Source: Apoderus coryli
Taxonomy: Eukaryota > Arthropoda > Insecta > Coleoptera > Attelabidae
Reading direction: 5' to 3'
DNA: 64,000 nt
Assembly (NCBI GenBank): GCA_911728435.2
Contig: OU452201.1
Span: 30,070,001-30,134,000 of the forward strand
In this document: one piece after another, positions 37,001 to 49,000 of the stretch
Layout of the letters: every line of letters starts with the position of its first letter
Position numbering within the stretch: the first letter of the stretch is position 1
Made by a program: the position numbers and the translations under genes
The notes under the pieces: generated by a model
What the model saw: only the letters and a program-made list of their open reading frames with translations
Told to the model about the DNA's origin: nothing
The model's database searches: none

Positions 37001-40000
37001 TTTAATTGGAATGAGTTTTTCAGTAAAATAATTTAAATATTACCTAATATGTATAAGGTATTCGCTAAGAAAGTCTGTTAATCTTTCTTTGTAGTAGGTA
37101 TTTCTTGATATAGCTGAAAAACCTTCATTTCGTATATCGAAAAAACGATACTTAAATTAATATATTTATGTATAATTTGAAGATAATCTAATTTTAAAAT
37201 CATTTTATGCAGTACAAATAGGAAGTCAGGAAATAAAAAAACGCACATTATTCTCAATAGTTTATTTTTAGCTATATATATTAAATTAAACACAATGATA
37301 ATAAATAATAATTATCTACTATGAACATACAAATTAATTATGTTTTTGCAGACTTTATGCAGTTTCTGTATCGCTTATAATAATTCTTTCAGGGGTATGG
37401 GCGCTAGAGGTCCACGTATAGAGCCTTCTATTTGGAAGTTTAAAAAAGGTGTTTGAGACAATGAAATCATGTTCCTGGCAGAACTGAACTAGCCGGTCTC
37501 CTCTTCGTTTGCTGTACCTAATCCGTATATATCGGTAATATCCTCTCGTGGTGTACTTCCTACTTTGGCATTAAAATCGCCCATGATAAAAGTCATCTCT
37601 GATTTTTTCGCCAGCTTCACGGTATCTGTGATTTGTTCCTTAAAACTATCAATAAATCTTTTAATGATTTTACGCGGATTTTAAGTCGTCTAACTTGATT
37701 TTGTAAGGTGTGTATTCTTTTCCTTTGGCACGTTATTTTATTTTTTTAAATTCCTACATTTTTTCTTCTCTTAGTAGGGGTTGAAAGTCACTACTAGCCA
37801 TATCACCAGGATAACGCCTTTTCCTAAAAAATATCAAGCCCCTGGTAAATTATACTAAAAAAGAGCTTTTTATGAACAAATATCAAAATTTCATAACGGT
37901 AAAATGTAAATTTGAATAATGTACCAAATATACCAACATTTTAGCTTCAGACCCTTTATATCACCCGCTTCTGAAACATGTTGGTGTAATACCTACCTCT
38001 TTTTACTTCCATTTTTTGCACTAGCTACAGGGGCTTCAATTATATCAGAATGGAATTCTCCTGCTTCTGATGCAGTTTCTGTCACAGAACTGGTTGAACT
38101 CTTGTTGGCTTCTAATGAAACTGGCTGGAGGTGCCAGGAATAGACTTAACAATTATACTTTCAGACCTAAAATATGTATTAATTCAATATATCAAAATAT
38201 TAAAAAGCCTTTCTAAAGGATACCTTTTGATTAGGGACCACATATTAGCGGTTGAAACAGTGGACTCCATAATAGTTTTTTCTAAGAATAGCTGAGCAAT
38301 CCTAAAAATGGATATAAATGCGGTTAATACACATACCTACTTAGCTAGTTTAATTTTATCCAAAAAATAATAATAACAGAACTTACTTAGGATATTCTTT
38401 CGGTATTGGAGGTGTTCCAAAAACAGATGAGTCCACAGACCTAACATCTGTGGTTGAGTTAGAGCTAGAAGAATATAAATTATTATTATTATAATATAAT
38501 AAATATAATTATAAATATTTTTTACCTAGTGGATGCATCATCCAAAAATAAAACACCTTCACACCGTCGAGGATTTGCACCCTTTCTAACGAATCTTGCT
38601 CCCTTAGATTTCGTTGCCAGATCCTCTGGGAAAAAATGATCCGAGCATAACCATGGATTTTTTGGCAAAAGTGGTCCTTTAGCAATGCCAACTAAAGAAA
38701 ACCAGAGTTTTCGTTTTTCCGGTTCCTGAGGAAACCTAATTTAAAAAGTAAAATATAAGTACCTAATGTAAAAAGGCTATACTACAGAGCTAGGGAGGTA
38801 ATATCCTATGTAGATTTACCACTTACTTCTTTAATGCTGCTTTGAATTACTAAGCGGTTACATTGTTGGGCGTAAATGAACCAACATTATTTTCAGAAAG
38901 TATCTGTTTGCTTTTGTTACTAATAATTTAATAGAAATAAAAATTCAAAATGTAACAAATTTATCATATCAAACAAACCCCGCCACTGTGTAAACTAACA
39001 CCAAACACAAACAAATTTCCAAACATAACCACACTTACCTGTGAAAAGTTAAATCTGGAAATAAACTATCCACTTTTCCACAAACTACACAACCACGAAC
39101 CATAGTTATTCAATAAATATTTAAAGTTTAAAAAAACACACACAAGAATATCGCAAAACAGGAAAATACTTCAAAAAACGATTAAAAGCGCTAATGACAT
39201 GAGGGTTTCTCAACGTCAACGTCGCAAATTATAATTTCATTCATAACGCCGATTTCTATCGTACAAGAAGCGTGAAGTTGTAAACAATGTTGCCGTAGTG
39301 CGCTTTTATTTTACTATGAGAATAATTCCTAAAATAAAATAATTATCCCGTTTTGTACAATTTAATCTTAAAATGAACTAATTTATAACCTAAGTATAGT
39401 AATAAAAATTTTTATTAACATCCTAGTTACAAATAATTATTTACATTGCTCATTTTTTATATGTTGTGACAAAAATTTAAAAATATTCCAAATACATTTG
39501 TAAGTCTGGCAATGCTTGTATTAGGATAAATAGAGGAAGGGACGATGTTTGCTAACCCTGAAAACGTAAACAATGTGGTCTCCTGTATTAATAAGGTCTT
39601 TGGTTATACCATATAATTTTATATTACCCGACAAAAAACACTGCTGCACAGTAGTATATATATGATACCTATAATATAAAAACAAACTCCCACCTCGTAG
39701 GGGAAAGTATACTCGTCCTTGTCTAACATTGCCCATATGATTATTTTATTTCAACACAATACATATAACGCCATCTACAATTTCCATGGTTGCATGTTTT
39801 TCTAATAGATGTAGCTCGTGTCGAGACAGTTTCAATTTTTGTTTTATTTCCCATATACGCTGACTATCTATTGTGTACATTAATCTTTGGTTATTAGTAT
39901 TCTTAGATAGGTAATTTTCGCAGATAATAGACCACGGGCAATCATGTTATAACACGTTTTTGTTAAATAACCGGATTTGTACATTCCTGTATCAATCGGC

Positions 40001-43000
40001 TTGTTTATAGAATACTTGTTCTTACTTGTTGAGTACGATTGAGCGTCGAATGAGATAAACGAGTTTATGCATCTTTATTCCTATGCAATCCTATATAAAC
40101 AACGTAATATTTATTTTATTCTCATTTGCGGTTTCGCGCCTAATAGATAACGGTACTTACACTTACGTACGTATTTCTCAAAACATAACAATGTCAGAAG
40201 TAAAAAAGAAGAGACGCCAATACTGTGCGGAATATATTAAATTTGGATGCATTGAAAATCCCACAAACCCATCGTCGCCTTCTATGTCTAAAAACATTTT
40301 CGAATGAAGCCTTCAAGACTGCAAGATCATTTGAATAAAATGCATCCAGATAAGAAAGACAAGAATTTAGCATATTTTGAAGACCTAGAGAAGAAGCATA
40401 ATTCTCAGCCAAGTGTAGCAAAACTATTTTCGGCGGCTGCTAAGCAAGATGACGACGGACTTCGAGCTTCATCCAATATCTCTTTGTTAATTGCTCAAAA
40501 AGGCAAACCACACAACATTGGAGAAGAGTTAATTTTACCAGCAATAAAGGAAGTAATAACTATTGTGCTTCATAAACCGGCCGCAGATATTATCCGAAAA
40601 ATTGCTTTGAGTAATAATTCTGTGCAAAGACGAATTGATGAAATGGCTGAAAACATTGAAGGATCATTGTGCAATCATCTGAGGACTAGTCAATTCTCAA
40701 TTCAGCTCGATGAGTCCACTTTACCAACTAATGAAGCATTGTTGCTGTCTTACGTGAGGTTTATTAAAGATGAGAAAATATGTGAAGAACTATTGTTTGC
40801 TAGAAATTGAGAGACCGATACAAAAGGCGAAACCATATTCAATACATTGGAAAAGTTTTGTGATGAGAAAGAGATTCCCTTGAAAAATATTATATCAGTT
40901 GCTACGGATGTCGCTCCGGCTATGACAGGGTGCCATAAAGGCTTCATAGCGTACTTAAAAAAATAAAATTCCAGATGTCCTTGCTGTACATTGCGTTATT
41001 CATAGACAACATTTGGTTGCTAGAAACTTAAGTGAACGACTATTTCAATCACTGCAATATGTCATCAAAGAAGTCAATTAAATCCGTAACAGCTCTTTGA
41101 ATGATAGATATTTCATCAGCTTTGTGTTAGTAATGACGTAGATTTCAACCGTTTGTTGCTTCATACTGAAGTTCGTTGGCTATCAAGAGGCAATTATCTG
41201 ACTCGATTTTACAACCTGTTTGACTCTGTGATAGAGTTCTTGGAAACTAAAGATACAGGATTGCACAACAAGCTCAGTACATCCAAGAATGATATAGCTT
41301 ACATGACAGACCTGTATAAATTGTTCAACGACATGAATCTCCAACTGCAAGGCGATGAACTAAATTTAATTAAAACAAAAAATGTCGTTGCTGCTTTCGC
41401 AGCCAAACTGCTTCTGCACAAAAAGAATATGGGCAGACGTGAGTTTCACAATTTTTCGAATTTATCAGTATCCTGCAGAAACGACGACTGGTTTGCCTAC
41501 TGCCAACATTTGGAAAACCTCGACATAGACTTCACCGAACGATACCAGGACATTTTGAACTTGGAAATACCAGACTGGGTGTTGGATCCGTTTTCAAATG
41601 TCAACACAGCAATGTCACCTCAGCTGGAAGAAGAACTTATAGAATTGACAACAAACGAGAAAATAAAAATCAATCAATCAATCAATTCAAAAATTGCTAT
41701 CAAGAATTTTGACTACAGAAAACCGATCCCGCAATTGTACCCGGGATTGTGGTCAATCGTTCAACGATTCTTGATAGCATTCCCATCGTCATATTTGTGT
41801 GAACGTGGATTTAGTGCTGTCGAAATGCTGCTTACTAAAAAGAGAAATCGTTTGCATGTTACTGAACGTGGCGACTTGCGGCTGTTCTTGAGTAAATTCG
41901 AACCTGATATCAACAAACTTATTAAACAACATTATATTCATCCTTCACATTAGTTTTTATATAAGAATCGATTATGTTTGTTTTATTTTGAATAAAAGAT
42001 ACTCTGTCTGAATACAATAAAGTTGCGTTTCAATAATCATTCTCATTGGTAGGGTAATTAATTTAATTTGAAGTTATAGTGGTTTTTAAGTAGGTGAAAA
42101 AAGGGGGGCGCTAAAAAATAATTTATTCTCAAAGTGCAGTAGACAAAATAAGTTTGGGAACCCCTGCTTTAAACGAAATGAAGGTATAGTATAATCCAAA
42201 GTTAATTTATAATATATAAATTTAAGGATTCTACCGGGGCTATCCGTTTCCATGCATCTTTACATTATAAAAGGGCATCGAATACATATAATCCCTCGTA
42301 TATAAGACGTATAATAAATCATGCTTGTCAAATGAAGCCGCCTTATAAGAAAAGTAACTACAGGGACTGCCAAAACTATTGGGTTAATGATTAGAGTTTG
42401 CAAATAAATATAATATGAACGAAACAAATAATTTTTTGCAACGTGTTATTTTCTCAGATTAATCTAAATATAATCGGATGGACATCATATGGTATTGCGA
42501 AGACTTAATGTGTACGAATAAAATTTGTGTCCGACAGTAAAATACGGTGGCAGAATATTGTAACCATGATCTGTTCAATAGTTTTTCTTAGATTAGTAAA
42601 ATGTAAGAAGATCTATCAAATTACATAATAATTTTTAATCACACCTCAAGTGGATGAAACGTTTTCCGTCACTGTATACAGTGACAGTGCTGCAGCAACA
42701 CGGCCACGCGATACGTTATGATGGTTTACGACACGAGCGGAACACGTTGGGAGTTTAAGCATCAATATTTATATGAGCAAAAATATTTATCATCAGTTAA
42801 GATCTGAAAATAATGAAGTGACGAATACACTTATTATAAAAAGAATGTTTCAATTAACTAAGATTCCGGTTTCTACTATTAATCTAGTTATTAGAAAAGG
42901 GGTTGTTGTAGATCACTTTGTTAAAAGAAAACGGAAAAATCAAACGACGATGCATCAAAGGAATGTATTCGAAGAACAATTCATAATTTTTATAAAGAAA

Positions 43001-46000
43001 ATAAAGTCCCTACTTTGGAGATGATGTCGAATAAACTGAGCGAATACCCTAATTATAATTATCGATCTTTGGAAACTTTAAGAGGTATTTTATTAGAGTG
43101 CGGATTTAAATATAAGAAAATTAATAACCGTTTATTAATAATGGAATCACGCCGTATTGTGGAAATGCTCGAGGAATATTTGCGTAAAATAAAAGAGTAC
43201 CGCGAGTCAAAGAGAACGATAATATATCTTGACGAGACGTGGTTTGATACGCATGATACTGTGAAGTACGGTTGGGTAGACATGATTCAAAATTGTACTT
43301 TAAATGCTCCATGTTTAAGGGGAAAACGGGTTATAATTCTACATGCTGGAAGTGAAAATGGGTTCGTACCCAACGTACTGCTCTTGTCAGCCAAAAACAT
43401 AAGACTAAGACAGTCTTCTGCGGACTACCACGAAGACATGACCGCAAATTTGTTTGAAAAATGGTTTGCTGAACAGCTAGTACCTAATATTCCCCCAAGT
43501 TCAGTTATCGTTATGGATAATGCGTCTTATCATTCGTGAATGTTAAATAAAATACCTAATAATACAAAAAAGGAGGATATATTAAAGTTTATGACATCTA
43601 AAAATAAATATTCCAGAAAAAATTTCAGTAAAAAATGTTTTATTAGAAACGATCAAACAACACAATTTTAAAATCTATGTCTAAACTTCTAAAAACAAAA
43701 ACAGTCTTTTTCAGCGTAGGTTTATATGTTGCCGTGTTGGAGCGGCAAGGAAAAATACAGTACACTTTTATACAAATCAACAGACAATTATTGTTAATAC
43801 ATAAAGGATTTTTAAAATATCGTAGGGCATGTATTGTTATGAAAAGTTAAAAGGGTACGCCTATGGACGACTGCGGGCGGGATTGACATTACAAAGAGAT
43901 ATCGAGTTGTGGGTTTTTATATCATAAACTAAGATTAGAAGGACTATACAGAAATATTTATAATTATAAGAATCGACGAAATGAAGTGCGACAAAAGTAA
44001 AGCAACAAATTGTGTCAACAGAATTTTATTTTACATATACGATAAAAAAACAATTAAACACATCTAATAATTACAATATCTAGAAGTATTATGTTAATAG
44101 TTAATAAAATATCCATTATTATTTATTACTTGCCGGCAACGTCGCGCCATTGAGGCAATCAATTTTTGAACAGTATTTTGGGGAAGGTGTGTCCAAACTT
44201 CATTGATTTTATTTACTATTGATTGTTTTTTTGTAAATACTGTGTACGAATTCCACCTTCAATTGAACCCTGCTTCACGTCAATTGTTATTGGAAAGGGC
44301 TTTACCGGTCCGCTTCTGTTGAGAACTGCTGCTTTCATATTATCGTGAAGGACTCGAAGAATGCAGATGAATTTTTGGGAACATCCGTTGAACTTCAATA
44401 TCCTCCACAGAGCCTCACGGTTAACGGAGTCGAACGCCTTGACATATCAAAGTAAGATGGTATTATCGACGGCAACAGCTTTTTCCAACAATCAAAATAA
44501 ATGAACTGATATTGACGTAAACTTTCAATCAAATATTGTAATGCGTCAAAAGTAAGGCAACATTTTAATATTTCCCCAAAAAAAGAAAGGTTTTAGCGAC
44601 AGTAAAGGTTCAAATATGTTTGCTGAGTTTAATTTTATGTTTAATTAAAATTTCTGTACTGGGTTAATCATGCCAAGGGGTATTCCAATTTCGAAAGAAT
44701 TTAAGTAGATAGAGTAGTGACTGCACACTTGAAAGGTACAAGTCACAATTGCAAGACAGTTTCTTTTACCCAGATACAGCGCATCGAAAATAATTACAAT
44801 GAAAGGGGACATTTAGACAATATACCGAAATCGGGAAGGCCGAGAAAAACAAGAATTTCGCCAGACAGACACATTAAAAGAATTTTTCAAACCGATCCTT
44901 GGATTTTTGCACCTAGAATAATTGCTGAAATTTCCGTAATGATGATTAGTCTACGGACAATTCAAGGAAGGCGATTTTGTTTTTGATGTTTGTGGGAACG
45001 GTCATTCAACTTGTTAAGGATGAACTGTTGGGGGGAATAGAGATCGTCTACAGATTTGATGGCGGCGGACTCTTTAACCTTCGTAGACTGCAAGCTGGGA
45101 CGAAGATCGTATCCACATCAGTCATTGAGCTAAATAGAGAGAAAATGCAAATTTTCTACCAGCCTGCACCAAACACTGTGACTGTCCCACCACATGTTGG
45201 AGTTAACGGATACACACTTCAGAACATCGAGAGTTTCTCTTACCTCATCAGCATTCTCGCGGCGAACGCAAATATCGATCATAAAATTCAGCATCGTATA
45301 AGATGGGCGCACATCTTTTGGCCGTCTGAGAAGTCTTCGATAAGCAAAACATCGACGTTCGAACTAAGTTGCTATTGTAGGTCCCTTACGGCACTGGCGA
45401 GAGCCAACTGGCCAATTAAAAGACTTGTATCCATTATAATATACACATTGCTGCCTTTCACCCAGACCCAGATAAACAGGACAGATGAGACACTGGGAAA
45501 AGTTGGCGGCCATTATTATAGTAGTTTTTATAGTGTTTGCCAAAAGTATGAATACATGCTTGCACAATTATTACTTATTATTAATGATTAAAAAAAGTTT
45601 CAAGTAAATATGACAATACTAAATGGTATTAAATTCGTGAAAATATCAATATTAGTTAAAAGCAAGTAAATATATGTTTTAGTAATTTTTTTATAATTTC
45701 TTCTTTAGTAAACCCAAATATTTCACACTTCTGCCGGACCATTTAACTATTTGAAACTATTTGAAACAGCTGGTATTGTTTAGAAAATTTTTGAGGTTAT
45801 GTAAAAATATGTTTATATTCTTAAATTAAAGTGATCATCTGATTATTTAATATTTTTATATTCAAATTAACGTTGCTATTTTGTTATTAGAATTTATTAT
45901 TAATAGTTTATTAATTTTGTACTTTAAATCATATATTGTTCGTAATATATAGTTACTTGTGTAGGTTAGGTATATTCTAGATCTGTGGGTATATTCAGTA

Positions 46001-49000
46001 GTTTTTACTACTCTAGTATTTCTTCTTTATACCTATAATTAAGCTATTATAAAAAACATGGGATCAAAAACCGGTGGATTTTATTGTTTAGTACCTGGAC
46101 CCAGATAAAGTAAGTATCAGATACGACGGCCGGCGGAATTTCTTTGATGTTTGTGTCCTAAATCTCGTGACCTTGACGCCATTATTATAATAGTTTTTCC
46201 GGGTTTATTCCTTTTGCCTTTTCGTTTGAGTATAAAGTAATGCCAACAATTAGGAATATTCCTTTTAATTTCAAACCTATTTTGTTGACAAATTAATAAT
46301 TAAACATAGTGTGTGTATAGTACCATTATCATCAATTGGAACTAGGTACTCAATTGTTTGTTTTATAATGCATTTTGAAATCTAAGTTAATAATAAAAGT
46401 AAAAATAAAGTAAATTTTAGTAAAATTATTTGATTATAAACCAAATTCTCGATGTTCGTCAATATTATTTGTTCAACAATTAAACTAAAAATTATTTGAA
46501 TTGTATTTACATTTTAAACATATGGAGTGTATGCATTAAGGGCTAAATAATATTTCCGAAATTGAATTTAATATTTAATCATTTATCCTATTGGCATAAA
46601 ATTGAAAATAACATAAAATGTATTATAATTTTAAATACTCTACTACTAGTTACTCTTAAATCTGCATGTTTTATTTAAAAAGCGAGATCTCAGCATTTTG
46701 AACCATCATATTTCATGAAATATGGTTGTGATACCTACCTATATATACCAGGATTATTTCAAAGCTTTTCAAATTCATTGTTTCATTTTAAACAATGACT
46801 AAAGAGCAGTAAAAATGGCAGAAAGTAGACATTTTCACTTTAATAAAGAGGCCAAATTGTATTTAATTTTTACTGAGTTCATTAAACAGTAATTTTTTAC
46901 GATGTCTAAAAATAGAATCATGATCAGTGAGAACTTGTAGTTCTCACTTGTGTTGCTGCAATTTAGGGATATTTTCTAATATGTCAAAAACAACAACAAC
47001 AAACAAAAATATCTTAATTCTTTAATAATATAAAATAACTGCTGCAATTATTATTATAAACTTAGACTTTCCAATGTATAATTTCATATAGGTACGTACT
47101 GAGTACATGTAAACAAACCTTTCGGAAATTGGAAAAATGAACAATTCTTTAACACTGTTCTTGAAATACATCCAGGTCCCAGATAAACAGGACAGATGAG
47201 ACACTGGGAAAAGTTGGCGGCCATTATTATAGTAGTTTTTATAGTGTTTGCCAAAAGTATGAATACATGCTTGCACAATTATTACTTATTATTAATGATT
47301 AAAAAAAGTTTCAAGTAAATATGACAATACTAAATGGTATTAAATTCGTGAAAATATCAATATTAGTTAAAAGCAAGTAAATATATGTTTTAGTAATTTT
47401 TTTATAATTTCTTCTTTAGTAAACCCAAATATTTCACACTTCTGCCGGACCATTTAACTATTTGAAACTATTTGAAACAGCTGGTATTGTTTAGAAAATT
47501 TTTGAGGTTATGTAAAAATATGTTTATATTCTTAAATTAAAGTGATCATCTGATTATTTAATATTTTTATATTCAAATTAACGTTGCTATTTTGTTATTA
47601 GAATTTATTATTAATAGTTTATTAATTTTGTACTTTAAATCATATATTGTTCGTAATATATAGTTACTTGTGTAGGTTAGGTATATTCTAGATCTGTGGG
47701 TATATTCAGTAGTTTTTACTACTCTAGTATTTCTTCTTTATACCTATAATTAAGCTATTATAAAAAACATGGGATCAAAAACCGGTGGATTTTATTGTTT
47801 AGTACCTGGATGTATTTCAAGAACAGTGTTAAAGAATTGTTCATTTTTCCAATTTCCGAAAGGTTTGTTTACATGTACTCAGTACGTACCTATATGAAAT
47901 TATACATTGGAAAGTCTAAGTTTATAATAATAATTGCAGCAGTTATTTTATATTATTAAAGAATTAAGATATTTTTGTTTGTTGTTGTTGTTTTTGACAT
48001 ATTAGAAAATATCCCTAAATTGCAGCAACACAAGTGAGAACTACAAGTTCTCACTGATCATGATTCTATTTTTAGACATCGTAAAAAATTACTGTTTAAT
48101 GAACTCAGTAAAAATTAAATACAATTTGGCCTCTTTATTAAAGTGAAAATGTCTACTTTCTGCCATTTTTACTGCTCTTTAGTCATTGTTTAAAATGAAA
48201 CAATGAATTTGAAAAGCTTTGAAATAATCCTGGTATATATAGGTAGGTATCACAACCATATTTCATGAAATATGATGGTTCAAAATGCTGAGATCTCGCT
48301 TTTTAAATAAAACATGCAGATTTAAGAGTAACTAGTAGTAGAGTATTTAAAATTATAATACATTTTATGTTATTTTCAATTTTATGCCAATAGGATAAAT
48401 GATTAAATATTAAATTCAATTTCGGAAATATTATTTAGCCCTTAATGCATACACTCCATATGTTTAAAATGTAAATACAATTCAAATAATTTTTAGTTTA
48501 ATTGTTGAACAAATAATATTGACGAACATCGAGAATTTGGTTTATAATCAAATAATTTTACTAAAATTTACTTTATTTTTACTTTTATTATTAACTTAGA
48601 TTTCAAAATGCATTATAAAACAAACAATTGAGTACCTAGTTCCAATTGATGATAATGGTACTATACACACACTATGTTTAATTATTAATTTGTCAACAAA
48701 ATAGGTTTGAAATTAAAAGGAATATTCCTAATTGTTGGCATTACTTTATACTCAAACGAAAAGGCAAAAGGAATAAACCCGGAAAAACTATTATAATAAT
48801 GGCGTCAAGGTCACGAGATTTAGGACACAAACATCAAAGAAATTCCGCCGGCCGTCGTATCTGATACTTACTTTATCTGGGACCCAGATATGATGCACAC
48901 ACACACATAGAACACATCCAACATAAAACTCAAAGAAATATGAAAATGAAAAATAAATAAGTGAAAAGATCTAAACATCCTGCATGTTTCAGTTTGACCG

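Larger units (their letters stand above)
36689..39610 (-). mobile_element. TIR element carrying a spliced THAP gene (ISL2EU/Harbinger-like?)
   Basis: Inverted ends around GGTTATACCCAAAGACCTTA (36689) and its diverged complement ending at 39610; both go on to ACAGGAGACxACA. It encloses the THAP gene at 37754-39103, an RTE endonuclease fragment (37362-37700) and a copy of the AGCATAC TIR family (36938-37337). A THAP domain with a YPGD-type motif near the end recalls THAP plus DDE_Tnp_4 transposases of ISL2EU elements. That assignment is an inference; the DDE part is not present. Confidence 0.5.
29442..42166 (+). mobile_element. 12.7 kb composite hAT (Buster/ZBED-like) element filled with nested insertions
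   Basis: Ends CAGGGGTTCCCAAAG (29442) and TTTGGGAACCCCTG (to 42166), flanked by a perfect 8-bp duplication CTTTAAAC (29434-29441 and 42167-42174). The terminal G/C-rich block (GTGGGCG, GGGGGGCG) is typical of this hAT group. A degenerate transposase lies at 40190-41953. The intervening 10 kb holds other elements at 30.2, 30.8, 33.3-35.3, 35.4 and 36.7-39.6 kb, all inserted after the hAT landed in UFM1 intron 2. Confidence 0.88.
45467..48881 (+). mobile_element. THAP transposon (outer copy) interrupted by its own copy
   Basis: Ends CCCAGATAAAC and TTTATCTGGG, flanked by the 7-bp duplication ACCCAGA (45460-45466 and 48882-48888). Segments 45467-46099 (633 bp) and 47811-48881 (1071 bp) together form one 1704-bp element. 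The insert between them is another copy. The THAP exon spans the insertion point and so is split in the outer copy. Unlike the P-like pair at 22-25 kb, the duplication is 7 bp. Confidence 0.82.

Noticed and set aside
45130..45567. Minus-strand ORFs opposite the LINE fragment
   Set aside because: The plus strand carries clear reverse-transcriptase motifs; the others are shadows.
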